Shown piece after piece: positions 1 to 14,152 of a DNA stretch of 64,000 bases (its first letter is position 1; each line of letters begins with the position of its first letter). Below the pieces are notes generated by a model. The model was not told the origin of the DNA. It was given only the letters and a program-made list of their open reading frames with translations, and ran no database searches. Source of the stretch: Prillingera fragicola (taxonomy: Eukaryota; Basidiomycota; Tremellomycetes; Trichosporonales; Trichosporonaceae). Made by a program: the position numbers and the translations under genes. The stretch spans positions 620,001-684,000 of the forward strand of contig BEDY01000006.1 of the NCBI GenBank assembly GCA_002335605.1, written 5' to 3'.

Positions 1-159
1 CACTTGACACTGGTTGTGACAACGGATGGGATTGAGTTGAAGGGTACGTTTGACATCTCTGGGTCACTCCAGACGCGTCCGGACATTGAAAGGCGGTATG
101 CGTCGCACTTGCTCAGAACGATCATACGCCGGATGAGACAGTCCCCCTATCATGTTTGA
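1..159 (+). CDS. 3' end of a protein-coding gene truncated by the window edge
   Basis: Frame 1 is open from the first base to a TGA at 157-159. The 52 encoded residues look like ordinary protein (alternating hydrophobic and charged residues, including TLVVTTDGIELKG and a basic tail RTIIRRMRQSPYHV) rather than the proline/serine/arginine strings that non-coding frames give elsewhere in this window. A GT...AG pair inside it is not needed to keep the frame open. I do not recognise the family. The alternative is a chance open frame; 52 stop-free codons is only moderately unlikely, so this is tentative. Confidence 0.35.
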   Translation, partial: HLTLVVTTDGIELKGTFDISGSLQTRPDIERRYASHLLRTIIRRMRQSPYHV

Positions 160-2090
160 GTGCCCGCGCTCCTGTGCGGTAACCTATGCGGTGGAGTCGT
201 AGAGTGTGGACTGCACACGCTAGACAAAGCACGTGAACATTGAGATCGCGCTGGGTGAGCGATTGACTCGGACCCGTCACGGTCATCCATTGACGTGCTG
301 ACGTGCTCGCAAGGTAGGTGGAGTTGGAGTCGACCGCATCAGGTGTGGGAATGTCGTACAGCCTCGAATGACACTCTGAACTGTAGTTGACCTGCCAGAA
401 ATGTCATGGTAAAGAGACTCCCGCAACCCTTCCCGGTGTCTCCATCCTCACGACCCCCGCATCACGGCAAAGGGAATGGTGTGTTCCGCCAGTCTGGTAG
501 GTGCTGAGGGTACATGCACTCTTTCGGCAGTTGGTCCAAGGTGACAGATGCTATCAGGAGAGTTTGGGTCAACACCACGCCCAAATCAAGGCATGCGTTG
601 GGCGTGGCGTCTTCTCGAGGAACCCGGTTGGGCCTGGTATTGAGGCCCTGATGTTCATGTTGACCTTTTTCGTGTTGCAAGATAGCGTTGCTAGCGTCGT
701 TGCATGCATACAGCAAAGGTCCTCTGCGCTTCATCGTGTAAACGTCTTGCCAGACAAGACGCTCTAAGGGCACTGGCAACATCTCTGGGCCAAGACGTTG
801 CGGGCAAGGGTGCGGCAAGATGGTCCCTGGTCCCTGGCCATCTCTCCGGCCCAGTTTCAGGTTTGCCCCCGCCAGCATAGAATTGGATGGCGTACGGCTC
901 TTGTTGATTCCTGAGCGCACTCAGCATTATGCTCTATCGACGAGAGATGGCGGACCTGAGTAGCGTACAGCAAAACTGCTCAAGCTGCGTCCAGAACACG
1001 GTCTTCAAACTCCACGAGGCTGGCTGACAGGGGTAACAGCTGGTAGACTTGTGCCGCCGGCCCCAGAATGCTCACCCATGAACGCCACCTTGCAAGTGGG
1101 GGGGGGTGCGGAACGTCGGCGGAGGACTGCTGCTTTCTCAGTGCCGCTCCTTTGGCGCCATTGATGGCCACAGCGTGCAGCAAAACACGGGGGCGACAAT
1201 CTCTGGGCGGCGTTGGCTTGCGGAAGTGTGATCCCATCTCTCGAATGTGAATGGGCCAAAACCCTGGCATTCCCAAGGGAGTGCCCTTGAAACAGGGCGG
1301 GTCACAACCATGACAATCAACGGTGTTTGCGGCTCATTTGTTAAGCGCAACGAGGGGAACATGAGAAGGGTTTACGGGTGCAGCAAGCAAGCGACACGTT
1401 GCATGCGCCAGATCGCCAGAGCAGGAGCATTCGAAGAGCAGAGAGCCGAGGATGAGGCTGTCCCGCCGGAGGGCACGGAGACTGCGGATTATGAGAGAGC
1501 AGAGTGCATGAGAGAGCAACAAGAACACCAGGCGGCATTGCTTCGGGGGCTTTGGATAGCCAATTTGGCTGGATCTTAGCGTCAAATGCGCCAGGGACGG
1601 GTCAAGCATCGGGGCAGGTGGCGTGGGGAAAAAGGAGGGGAAGACGTAGGGAGTGGCAGGAGAACCTGGGGGGTGCATGAAGAAAAGGGGAAGGAAAGCG
1701 TGCCTGAGCAACAAGGCTAAGCCCACGACATCATCGACGCTATGCTTGCTTGGCTGGCTGCAGCTGCTGGTTGGCCGCGATTTCTGAAGAGGCTCGCAGC
1801 ACCATGCGCATCACGGGGATGAAAGGAATAAATGGCCGCACATGGAGGTAGGGTCCGAAGATGGGTCAGGGTGCTGCAGAACTTACCCTGAAGTCCCGGC
1901 CCCGGCCCCAGCAGCGACAACGCAGCGACTACGACACAGGGACGGCAACATCACGGAAGCGACGCACGCAACCCAACTGGAGGGAAGATCAAAGTCGACC
2001 CCGACTGCACGAGCTGCAGCTGCTCGCCAGTACCCCTCCCCCCCGCCGTCGTGCCGCCGCCGCCGCTGAACAGCCTGACTCCTGGATAGG
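160..2090. other. Intergenic region, no convincing gene
   Basis: Several open frames exist on both strands here, but none has a recognisable motif, balanced amino-acid composition or consistent splice sites. From about 2090 onward the + strand becomes strongly pyrimidine-rich, marking the leader of the downstream transcription-factor gene. Nothing else is seen. Confidence 0.5.
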
Positions 2091-3855
2091 AGAGGGAGAA
2101 AGGACCGGTTTGCTGCCTGCCTGCTCTACACGCCAGCATCTCTCACACACTTGCAACCCTCTCGGCCCACCGTCCGTCGCCAACCAGTGCAACGATACGA
2201 CTCTTGCCTCCAACGACAACACTTTTTACTCTTTGTCTTTTGTGCTTTCTCATTACTCTCCCCACTCCCATTTCGATCAGCGCGCAGCCCATTGCCATCA
2301 CTGGTCGTCCCCTGAACATCGCATCGTTCGTATCTTTTGCGGCCAGCCAGCACAACCCTCCACTCGCACCGTCTATCCCTCTCGCGGTCACACCACCTCG
2401 CCTCGCTGGCAAGCGTTTGTTATCCCTGCGGCGTGTCGACTTGTCTTTCTCCCTTCTTGCATCCCATCCATTTGGTGCTTGAACGCATCCATCCATTCAT
2501 CAAACTTGCCACAAGGACAACTTGAAGTGTCGGGCACACTACTGCCCTCTGGCCGCCGTACCTGGTCAGTGGCTATCTATCTTACCCCGCTGCCTGCATC
2601 CGAGCCCGTAACTGGGGCCTGTCCTGCATCCCATCAATCGTCTTATCGGGGGGCGCATCGCTGCACACCAGAACAAGTGTGCATGCATGGCCAACGTGCA
2701 AGACTGCACACCTGCATGCTACCACAGCATGCAGGTGTGCGGCTGTAAAACGGCTGGCACTGTGCATACATGCTGCGTGAGGGAAGCACGCAAGGCCAAG
2801 CACCGACGGCCGGACATACCCTCCGACTGGCTCGCTGCGGCGCACCCCACCCAACAACCCCAACATCCAATCCAAATCCCATCCCACTCTGCTTGCCATT
2901 CATCCATATCGTCTCGACTGCATACTGACTCGCCAGCTCTTCCAGACTTTGCAGGTCTCGTCCTCCTCGTTCCTCAAAGACTCCGATTGCACGGTCATAG
3001 GTGAGTGCGTGCGCCAGCACATGACCTCTTTGTCCCTTCCGTGTTGCATCATCTTTCCATCCATCGTCCACTTCACACAGCCTCGGCTTGGGCTTTGACG
3101 CTGTATTCCATCCGGTCGTGCTTCATCGGTTTCTCTATTCTTCTGTCCCTTTCCTTGGTCTAGTTCGTTGCCGCTGTGAAGCGTGAGCATCAGCGTGGTG
3201 TCATCCCCGGGAACATGCGCAGAACACCACGGCAACGCTCCGAGTGCCGGCTCAACTCGACGCCGCCAACCTCCTTCCCTCTGGAGGGTGCCGCCGCCAT
3301 TCCAGCCACCCACCCTGCACACACTGCATGCGCAAAGGCCTCTTTACACTGCGGCCTTGTCTGTAATGCTTCTTGTGCGAGCCCTCGCAGTGCACTTGCC
3401 TACCCTCTTCCCCTCAGAGCTCGCCCCCGTTCCCTCTCTCGCCCCTTCATTCCATCACGCAGACATCCATCCCCCATCTTTTTTTTCATCCTTCCCAGTC
3501 AGGTCCCATCTGCTGCATCAAGCAGTCTGGAAAACTCTTCCCCTTGTCGATCAGGTCAGGTTCAGCCCAGTCTGGGCCGCCGGATGACAAGGTCGGCCGT
3601 GTTTGCAGTCGTGTAGCTTCCATCATCACATCCTCTCCGGCAGGTCGACACGTTGTTCCCATCAGGCTGACACGACTGTAGCGTTTGAAAGTCCGCCTGT
3701 CCCTTGCATTCACGAGGACCACGTTGCATTACCGAGCAAGCCACCTTGCTCAGTAACCCCAAATCGACAGGCTCTTCCCTGGGTCATTGTTTCTCATCGC
3801 GGCGGCACCTACGAGTTTGCCCCCGTCATCACATAGACCGCACTCGCCCCAGTCG
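2091..3855 (+). promoter_or_regulatory. Long pyrimidine-rich promoter/5' leader of the C2H2 factor gene
   Basis: About 1.75 kb of C/T-rich + strand sequence runs without a break in character to the ATG at 3856. Such leaders precede start codons throughout this window (for example before 34653 and 44724) but are much shorter there, so part of it is probably transcribed 5' UTR of a regulatory gene. A possible leader intron has a GTGAGTGC donor at 3001 and a pyrimidine tract ending in TAG at 3161-3163; this is a guess. A strong hairpin lies at 2706-2740. The small open frames have no homology-like features. Confidence 0.45.
2706..2740. repeat. Perfect 15-bp inverted repeat with a 5-nt loop
   Basis: The left arm 2706-2720 (GCACACCTGCATGCT) is the exact reverse complement of the right arm 2726-2740, separated by ACCAC. 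If transcribed it would form a very stable stem-loop about 1.1 kb upstream of the transcription-factor start codon; as DNA it gives a dyad-symmetric site. No flanking target-site duplication was noticed, so it is not obviously a transposon footprint. Confidence 0.8.
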
Positions 3856-5745
3856 ATGTCATATCCCCCGGCCGACGACCGCGCCTACTCTGGCTACTAC
3901 GGACGACCCGTCTCTGCGCACGGCGCCCCCGAACCCTCGTCGCCCGAGCGTATTCACTCCTCTGGCAACGGCGCAGCTTACCCGAAAGGAGCTGTTCCTT
4001 CTCAGTCCCCCTCACACATCTACCCATCCCACGAAGCTTCACACGGTTACCCCCCACAACCCAACACTCCAATGAGCGGCTCAGCTCCCTACCCTCCTCA
4101 GGCTCCTCAGCAGTACTATGGGGTTCCTGGTCAGGCCCAGGACCCCAACCTGCCCAGTCCTCCTCCCACCAGTGGCAGCAGACCTTCCACCGCCAACTAC
4201 ACCTCGGAGGGTGCTCCGATCGTCCCAGTCGGCATCAGCGGCGGCAAGATGTTCCGCTGCCGTGGCTTTGGCGAGTGTGACAAGGTGTTCACTCGTAGTG
4301 AGCACCTGGCTCGTCACGTTCGCAAGCACACTGGCGAGCGCCCCTTTCCCTGCCACTGTGGCAAGGCCTTTTCTCGTCTCGACAACCTGAGGCAGCACGC
4401 GGCTACCGTTCACGCCGACCAGACTCAGCTCAACGAGGCCATGCTTACTTCGCTCGCCTCCGTGCACGCTGCCCTGTCGCAACGGGCCAACCGTGAACAG
4501 AGAAGACGCGGTGAGGTCGTCGAGGTTCCCAAGAACGCTGTCGAGCGTCCTCGGGGTGACCGCTCTAGCAAGGGCCCCCCCAACGTGCCCCCCGCACCGC
4601 CTGGAGGCGTTTATCCCGGCCAGCCTGGCTACCATCAGCCTCCTCCTGGCTGGGGTGCTCCTCCTGGGCCCGACCAAGGCCGTCCCCGCACCGCTGGCAG
4701 CTGGATGGAGTACCCCTACGTTGGCCAGGACGGCGCCGTGCACCCGCCTGGAACCGCCGGCTCTGCCGGTGGCTACGTCGAGGATGCTGGTCCCAGCCGC
4801 CGCCCACCGTCGTCTGCTGGCAGCTACCCCCACCAGGGCTACTACGAGCAGGGCCCTCCCGGCTCTTCTCACGGCCGCTTGCCATCAGCCAACTCTCAGG
4901 CTGGTGCTCCGGAAGAGCATGTGCCTTACCCCTACCGTCCTGTGTCGTCCAACGGCCGCGAGATGCCTGTGCCTGGCCACTATGCCGACTCGGAGCCTCC
5001 AAGCTCGGCCCACGGCCCACCTCCTCACTCGCCCATGTACCCCCAGGGGGCCGTCGCCCCCGGTGGCAACTGGACCTCGCCTCCTACTCCTCACTCTGGC
5101 TACCCTCCCGCCGACCCCAGCCTCTACCCCCACGGAGCTCCTGTCCCCGCCGAAGGTGCTCACCCCTACCCTCCTCAGCACGCCGAGGGTCAGGCCGGCT
5201 ACGGCCCCCCTCCTCCTGGATCGTCCGGCGGTTACTACTACCCTCCTCAGCAAGGCCAGCAGGGCTACTACCCCCCGGGTCAGCAGCAGTTCCAGGGCAA
5301 CAATGTCCAGGGCGCCCAGCCAGGCCAGCCTGGTAAGTTACCTGTTGATAACCGCTCCAATACACGTTTCAAGACAGCTGACACTCTAGGCTACGATCAG
5401 CGCAAGCGCCGCAGCGACGGCGAGGACGTTCCCGATGGACGCAAGCACCCGCGCTCCAGTACAGATGGAGCGCCTGTTAGTGGTGAGCCCCGTGCCCCAG
5501 GCGCTGCTGGGCAGGATCCTCTGTGGCTTCCGCCTGCGGCTGAGCGTCGCTCTTCTCTCGCGATAAGTGCGCTACTCGGTTCGCCCCAGCAGGATACCCG
5601 TAGTTCTCGCCCGTCCACTGCTGATGTGGCGGGTCAGGCCGGCGGCTACCCGTACCAGTACGGAGCTCCCGATGAAAGGGGAGCCCGCCCCCACGACCCA
5701 GCCCACGACGAGAAGAACGCTCCCAAAGCCCTCGTCGCCGAGTAA
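3856..5745 (+). CDS. C2H2 zinc-finger transcription factor (two-finger, Msn/Usv1/Nrg-like)
   Basis: Predicted nuclear DNA-binding regulator of 610 aa. Two adjacent fingers lie near residues 130-195: a first finger beginning [20 protein letters not shown], a TGERPF linker, then [16 protein letters not shown]. The RSEHLARH and RLDNLRQH recognition helices are the type found in fungal stress and nutrient regulators of the Usv1/Nrg1/Msn group; the exact orthologue cannot be named from sequence alone. The rest is disordered and rich in Pro, Gly, Tyr, Gln and Ser, typical of an activation or repression domain; a basic stretch RKRR lies after the intron. The start MSYPPADD was chosen because it follows the pyrimidine-rich leader; an in-frame ATG at 3787 would add 23 residues. 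One intron is predicted at 5333-5389 (57 nt, GTAAGT...CTAG, branch GCTGAC). It is a multiple of three and stop-free, so retention would still give a full-length protein. Confidence 0.88.
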   Translation: MSYPPADDRAYSGYYGRPVSAHGAPEPSSPERIHSSGNGAAYPKGAVPSQSPSHIYPSHEASHGYPPQPNTPMSGSAPYPPQAPQQYYGVPGQAQDPNLPSPPPTSGSRPSTANYTSEGAPIVPVGISGGKMFRCRGFGECDKVFTRSEHLARHVRKHTGERPFPCHCGKAFSRLDNLRQHAATVHADQTQLNEAMLTSLASVHAALSQRANREQRRRGEVVEVPKNAVERPRGDRSSKGPPNVPPAPPGGVYPGQPGYHQPPPGWGAPPGPDQGRPRTAGSWMEYPYVGQDGAVHPPGTAGSAGGYVEDAGPSRRPPSSAGSYPHQGYYEQGPPGSSHGRLPSANSQAGAPEEHVPYPYRPVSSNGREMPVPGHYADSEPPSSAHGPPPHSPMYPQGAVAPGGNWTSPPTPHSGYPPADPSLYPHGAPVPAEGAHPYPPQHAEGQAGYGPPPPGSSGGYYYPPQQGQQGYYPPGQQQFQGNNVQGAQPGQPGKLPVDNRSNTRFKTADTLGYDQRKRRSDGEDVPDGRKHPRSSTDGAPVSGEPRAPGAAGQDPLWLPPAAERRSSLAISALLGSPQQDTRSSRPSTADVAGQAGGYPYQYGAPDERGARPHDPAHDEKNAPKALVAE

Positions 5746-7197
5746 AACAACTCTGCAAGACACATCAAAGCCGCCACGAAGACGACAGCAAGTCGCTCGT
5801 CGAGCCCCTCGCGGCCCCCATTTTAATAGGCGCATCGCACATGCGCTGAGCGCATCTAGGTTTGGTCCCATAACTGGTATTTTAGTTTGAGTGCCGCAAG
5901 TCGGCCATCGGGAGAGAGAGAAAAATGTTCACAGTACCATCATTCGTTTCCTGATACCCCCTGCCTTGAACGCTGGAGCGTTTGTTTATGGCTCGAGAGT
6001 GATGAATATTTAGTACGAAACGGTTTGTTGCAACATGTAGCTGCACAGTCCGGTGAGAAAAAGCATCCGCAAAAGAGTGATCGATCACTGCAAGGTGGAG
6101 GCGGTCATGGTGATCGTCTTCACTATCTCTATTGCAGTTGTGTTCGCATCAGGTACACTATCAGATAGGATTCCAGTGACGACATGTGGTAGCATCCCTG
6201 CTGCACCGTTTGCCCCTACGCGATCGTTATCAGTGAGTCAAACCCGCACGCCTCGTGGATCTAAACTCGACACCATTCATCGAGGAAAAAAAAAAGCATA
6301 CATTGTTAATAACTGCCCTGGTGTCTGTTCCTGCCCGGCCAGTGACGGCATGTGATCGCAGGACCATGTCGCCGATGCCGATGCCGATGCCGACGCATAT
6401 GTGGTGTCTATTCCCATCCTTTTTTTAATCATACATTGTCTCCCCCTGTTTTCATGCATAGAGCGGCATGTGTTCCTAGTTCCAGGAGGTGGCGTTTCTA
6501 TGCCGTCGACACCGGGTGCCGCCGTTTGTTGATAAGCAGCAGAGACAGGCCAGACCCAGACCCAGGTGATCAGTAAAAGGGTGACTCCTATGGCTTGGGT
6601 CGAGTCATACCTGCTTTGGTGTCGCGTGCCCGCTTCCGGTCGCCTCGTCCGTTGCCCTAGGCCGATGCCGAGGTTGCGCCGCGGCACAGCCTCACTCGCT
6701 AGCGCAGATAAAGTACTCACCGTATACGCGCTTGTACGCGTCGCTGCTTGCTACGGCGGCGTGTGTCTCGGCGTGCCTTGCAGCTCGTGACCAAAGACGG
6801 ACCAAGTGGCACAGGCCGCTCTTCCTCGGGCATTGGTGACCGGCCCGGCACTGTCCCCTAACGACCATTGAGCAGTGAGCGTGGAGCTCCAGGAGATCGG
6901 TGTGGCCACTCGTCACAGCCAGCACGCAGCGTAGGGTGAGCCCCGTCGTCGTCGTCGGTTTTGGCATTCACGCCGGTAAGGGCGAGCTTGACACACACGC
7001 AGAACTCGTCCACCGAAGACTCGCCCACGCACAGTCCGTGTGTGTGTCCGTGCTCCGTCCTCGTGTTCGCACCTTCTGCGGCTGCTGCCCCAACGCCCCG
7101 CGCCGTCACATCCTCTACCCATCCCCAATGTCCATGCACCTATGTTTCCTCATTCTCACTACTCGTCTGTTGCTGTCACACCTCGGCCTACCTCATC
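5746..7197. other. Intergenic region between tandem genes
   Basis: No credible coding sequence seen on either strand. It should contain the 3' UTR of the zinc-finger gene and the promoter of the next gene. A short GCCGAT microsatellite (four units) lies at 6371-6394. From about 7030 the + strand becomes pyrimidine-rich, consistent with the leader of the gene starting at 7198. Confidence 0.5.
6371..6394. repeat. GCCGAT hexanucleotide microsatellite
   Basis: Three perfect GCCGAT units followed by GCCGAC, in non-coding sequence downstream of the zinc-finger gene. Confidence 0.8.
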
Positions 7198-9538
7198 ATG
7201 TCGCAGCCACCGCGCATGCTCGTCCTCTCATCTATCACGGGCTATGAGGCGTTTGTCGCGCTTCCAAACTCCTTTGAAGTGAGTCTTTACTTTGGTGCCA
7301 CTGCATAGCTTGAAGGTATCGAGCCTCGCGTCGCAGTAGTGCCAGCCGTGTATCCTCGGCTGCGCTGTCATCTCTCCTGTGAGACTGCACACTCGGAAGA
7401 GCACACTCGGAAGAGCACACTCGGAAGAGCACATCCCCGGAATTACTGTTACTGACTCAACGCGCAGAAGGCCATCCAAGTCGCGACAGAAAAGTTCTCG
7501 GTCCCCAAAACGCACATTCTTCGTCTCAGCTGCAGCGCCGCCGACATCCCGTGGATCGGTGGGTATGCCACGGGATACAACATCTACATGTGAGTTTGCA
7601 ACAGTCGATTCTGCCAGAGTGCCAGTGTCGAGGACACCGGGTTATCCGAGGCGATGCCAGCGTTACTCTTCAAGCTCTGGGTTTGGAGCTGGGTTTGGCT
7701 GCAATAAATCTGGCGAATGCCGTCATCCCGGTTTCACGTCGTGAACGGCGTCTTGGCCGTCAACGACCACGTTGTTTGTCAAATGAAGGCCTCAACAACG
7801 AGCAGAACAGCCGTGCTAACTGTCTTCAGCAGCGACAATGACTCTTATCATTACGCCTGTGCTGGAAAGCACGTTGTGCGCCTAGATGTCCACGTCGAGG
7901 AGAAGCACGTAGGTTCCCCCATTCCGCATGTGGCACTTGCCCAACGCAGATCTCGATCTCTGACGGCGCAGCCTGCAGGAGGAGGAGGAGGCCAAGCAGA
8001 AGGTGTAAAGGCAAATCAGCCACCTACTCTCAAAGGTGATCAATATGGCGCAAGTTGCACCATTGTCGGAGCTCACACCGCAGCCGCTCCCAAGACATCA
8101 GCGACGCTGGTCGTCCAAGGCCAAGTGGGGAACAAGTCCATGGCTTTTGGAGGCAACGTGACTGCCGAGTGAGTAACATCTACTGTGATAGCAGTACTAA
8201 CTGCCCAGGGATCTTTCAAAAGGACCTCCTCCTGGAAGTAGGTTATCCCACCAAGTTCAGGTACTAACATCAGACTACCTTGGCACATATTCCATCGAGG
8301 TGCGTGCAGAAGCAAGAACGGCGCTGACACTCCAGCCTGGAACATTTGCCCAGACATTCGTCGGCTCAAAGCTCCCTGGCGATGACAAGCCATCATCCTG
8401 TAGGTGGTTTCCGACCAAAAGCGGCTGACATGGCAGGGGAAATGCACGACTCGAGTGTCGTCCGCGTCCTCTTTCGTGCTCGCGGCGCGCGTCCCAAAAT
8501 TGACGTTCTGTATCCCGAAGAGCGTAGTGTAAGTCCTGGTTTGTGACAGAAGCTAACTTCCAAGCTCGAGGTGACGTACAACGTCAAGGACTGGACAATA
8601 ACCGCTGCGTACCCCGCAACGACGCAGGTCAAGGAAGGCAACACGATGCGGCTCCGCTGGTGGCTCCGGGTCCAACCAGGTGGCATTGTGGAGGATTTGC
8701 TCACTGGGACAGAGTCGAGTGGGCTGTTCATGGAATTAGTGTACGATGCCCGCAGTGCCCGTGGCCGCTGACCGCCACAGACCATCTGCGGCGCCCCGTC
8801 CATCCAGCGCACCAAAGCCAGACGACCCGCTCTTACCCTGTATGCGCTGTTTGTATGTACGTCGCTGAACGTATGCAGGGTGGCCAGACGTGCGTCCGTC
8901 CAACGCATGGTGTGTCTCGCAGGCCATGTTCATCCCACACATCGACAGGTTGCTGCGCAACTTTGGCTTGCCCCCCGAGAGCCGCTCGGGAATGATTACG
9001 TCGTGGCTCCCGAGCGTTGGAAAGTACTCTAACATTGTGAGTGTGTCGGCGTAGAGGCTGTGTAAGTGTGAACTGACGGACTAGGCCTACCGGTAGCCGC
9101 TCAGCGTCACGGGTGTGTCTGACATGCCACAGCATTCTGGGAGAGGATCACCTCGCGCCGTCGTGTTCCCTCAGTATCGTGCCACCCCCCCAAATCCTGA
9201 TTCGCGTTTTTGTGAGTGGCATTGTTGCTTGACAATGCTGACACGCAAGGTCCTGTTCCGTGGGATCTCGGACCACGAGCTCAAAGACTGGTCAGACCGG
9301 ACGATTCCCCACCAGGACGCGACACCGAGCTGGAACGAGGCGTAAGTCTCTTGCTGGCGTGAACTGAAAATAACACCGCAGTGTGAGCTATTGGCAAGCA
9401 GAGGCCATGGCAGACGAGTCCCTCTTCCGTGTCGTCGAGTATGGTAGCATGTGAGTTGTCGTAGCCCTGCGATGAGGACGTGGGCTGGGGAGACGAGTGT
9501 GAGAGCTAACGCGGATCAGGGAAGTTCACTTGCGATGA
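7198..9538 (+). CDS. Conserved fungal protein of unknown function, many small exons
   Basis: The frame reconstructs across short introns with a start at 7198 (MSQPPRMLVLSSITGY) and a stop at 9536-9538. Introns supported by frame: 7279-7467, 7909-7971, 8003-8035, 8169-8208, 8238-8273 (TACTAAC branch site), 8300-8335, 8400-8436, 8529-8564, 8741-8780, 8840-8878, 9037-9084, 9093-9132, 9212-9249, 9342-9381 and 9451-9519. The region 7588-7850 holds at least one more intron that I could not resolve. The C-terminal half carries the sequence pattern I know from uncharacterised basidiomycete proteins: QTFVGSKLPG, a D-V-L-Y-P segment, W-T-I-T-A-A-Y-P, then a GLPPESRSGMITSWLP block, P-P-P-Q-I-L-I-R-V-F-V-L-F, and an ending close to FRVVEYGSMEV. 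No catalytic motif, signal peptide or membrane segment is obvious. The function is unknown; the existence of the gene is well supported. Confidence 0.72.
7388..7429. repeat. Three tandem copies of a 14-bp unit inside intron 1
   Basis: The unit CACACTCGGAAGAG is repeated three times without mismatch at 7388-7401, 7402-7415 and 7416-7429. It sits in the long first intron (7279-7467) of the unknown-function gene and probably accounts for part of that intron's unusual length. Confidence 0.9.
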
Positions 9539-11910
<2,372 letters not shown>

Positions 11911-12110
11911 TCGCTAAAGACGATTTGGATAGAACATTGGGTAATATAGCTAGAGCCTAGTATTTGCATGATTTGTACAACTCGATACTACTGCATCTGT
12001 GCAGCGCGTGGCATGGACGATAAATATTCTCGAACGGTGATGAGCGCGAGACTTGATGCGTTAACCTATACAACAAAGTCGGAGACAAACAGGGCCGCTG
12101 ATAGCTCTGG

Positions 12111-14152
12111 CTAGTCGCGAGGACGGCTCGCAATGTTGACAGAGCGACGCCAGTGGTCCGCCCAGTCATCATCCTGTGAGTCCTGGCCGTGGTGGGGGGT
12201 GGATTGCTCCGGAGTAGGGTAAGGGAACGACGTGCCATTGCCGGAGCTGGCATCGGAAGCCGCCTGCTCAAGAACTCGGAGGTGAGTTGGGACGTAGCCA
12301 GTGCCGCCCACTTGTTGGCTCGGCCCGGCCTGGTTGCGCAGGGGCGATGGTGTCCAGACAGTGACCTTCGTCGCCATCGCTGATTCCGTGCCATCTGGGA
12401 CTGGGTCTGGGTGTCGAGTGACGAGACGCGACGGGCCGGCTGTGGGCTGCGTGAAGATACGCTGGGGAAGATGGAACGGTCCACTCGATTTGGGCACGCG
12501 CGCCTCGGGACGCATGGTCAAGCGCCGAGCACCTCCACGCTTGGCGGGTAGAGTGGTCCAATCCGGCTCGGGGCTGGGAGAGCCTTGAAGAATAGAATTC
12601 CAGTGCCGAGAGGGCTGGCCCTTTGAAGAGACGGGCTGATGAGAGGAGAACGAGTTACGCAGGTCTCGCACATCAGGAGCCGCTGGGCGGCGTTTGGGTT
12701 GAGGTGCCGGAGTGTAGTCATCGGAGTCTTTGTCATTGCCGTAGGACTGGTGTCCACGCTGAGTCGCCTGTGACAAAAAATCTTCCAGATCCTTCGGTGT
12801 CGCTGGATAAGGGTGGCTCGACGCAGGCAGAGAGTCGTGGCGAGTCATGTGGGGGAGCGAAGAGCTAGGCTCTAGAGGGTAGTCCGAGCGTGACCGGTAG
12901 GGAAGACGAGAAGGGGAAGATGCTAGATCCTGAGGGGTGTACCGGAAGGAAGAGAGCGCCGTCGCTTCCTTCTTCTGTTGAGATCCTCTCGCAGCCATGG
13001 ACTCTAGCTTGCTCACGTCGTGAACACGCACCGCAATCGGTCGATGCAGTCGCGGTCGTACAGGGAAATCGGGGATTGCAACGGCAGTCGGAGAAGATCT
13101 GGATAAAACTCGTTTCGCTTGAAGACTTGGGGAGCTCCTGGCTGCTTGCCTTGCGAGAGCTTGAGAAACTGGAGAGGGCAGCTCCTGTGCGTTAGGATGA
13201 GATTAGTCGCCTGCATAGCCTACCTGAGCCTGGCCCTCAGTCTCTATTCTCTCGCGTACTATCGCCCTGGCCCGAGCTGCCTTGGCTACCGAGTCCTTCC
13301 CAAGCGAGTTCAGCAGAGCATCCACATCGATATACGGTTCGCCCCGCTTGGCCACCTTGTGGTCGGGAGAGAGCAAGGCTTGACGTGCTATCGGGATCTG
13401 CTTGGGCGACTGAAAGCCGGTTCCGGCCCGCTGACGTTCAAGAGCAGCCACAATGGGAAAGTTTTGGCTGTTATCCATCTTGGCTGAAACCATCAGAGAT
13501 TTCTTGCTGTAGACTTACGGAGCCTGTGAAACTCGATCTTATCGTCCTTCCCGCTCTGAGAGGCCTTCACTCCCTTGGCCTTGACAGTCTTTCTACCCCT
13601 CGCGCCTTGCGTAGCCTTTGTCGACACACCTCGCTTTGCTTTGCTGGCATTGGTCTCGGCTCGGGTCTTGTTTGACGCTGACCGCTTCGCTGGCCGGGGC
13701 TCGGGCTCATTCGAATCAGCGCGTTTGGCGTTTTTGGCAGGCGGGCAGTGAGGAATTGGATCGCCTTGAGCATTGGTCCAACCGCTGATAGTCTTCCAGT
13801 CTTGTCCCCTGTCCCGTGTGTTGCCTAGAGGTTTCTTGCTCCCGGAGAGCCTAGCGGACTCTGCTGTGGCGATGTTGCCACAGCCGTTTTTGTCGAGTGC
13901 TGTCTTACCAGTCTTCTTTGTGGTCACCTTGGCTCGAAGTTTCGCTAATGTGAATGGAGTCTCCTTAAGAACGGCTCGGTCCTCGCGCAAGCTCAAATCA
14001 AGATCATTGCGCAAGTCTGAGTCGCGGGACAGCGAGATGAAGGAATATGTGGCATCGGCGGGGGGATCATCAGAGACGTCAGCCTCGGGAGGAGTGGGTG
14101 AGGGGCTAGGTGAGAGAAGAGAGTGGCTCCATGGGTCTTTTTCGGCACCCAT
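12111..14152 (-). CDS. Unrecognised basic, disordered protein
   Basis: Three exons (14152-13519, 13483-13224, 13184-12111) joined by introns of 35 and 39 nt give a continuous 655-aa frame starting MGAEKDPWSHSLL. The protein is rich in Ser, Pro, Lys and Arg. Residues about 100-205 form a strongly basic region with KTRAETNASKAKRG and GARGRKTVKAKG that could be a nuclear localisation or DNA-binding tail. A short, better ordered segment in exon 2 (EPYIDVDALLNSLGK, then AKAARARAIVRERIE) may be helical. The C-terminal 350 residues are Ser/Pro-rich. I do not recognise a family; a nuclear protein is the most that can be inferred. It shares a 431-bp divergent promoter with TAF5. Confidence 0.7.

Noticed and set aside
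1861..2748. Open frame of 295 codons upstream of the zinc-finger gene
   Set aside because: It runs from sequence with no coding character into pyrimidine-rich leader, is Pro/Ser/Arg-rich without motifs, and crosses the hairpin; most likely non-coding.
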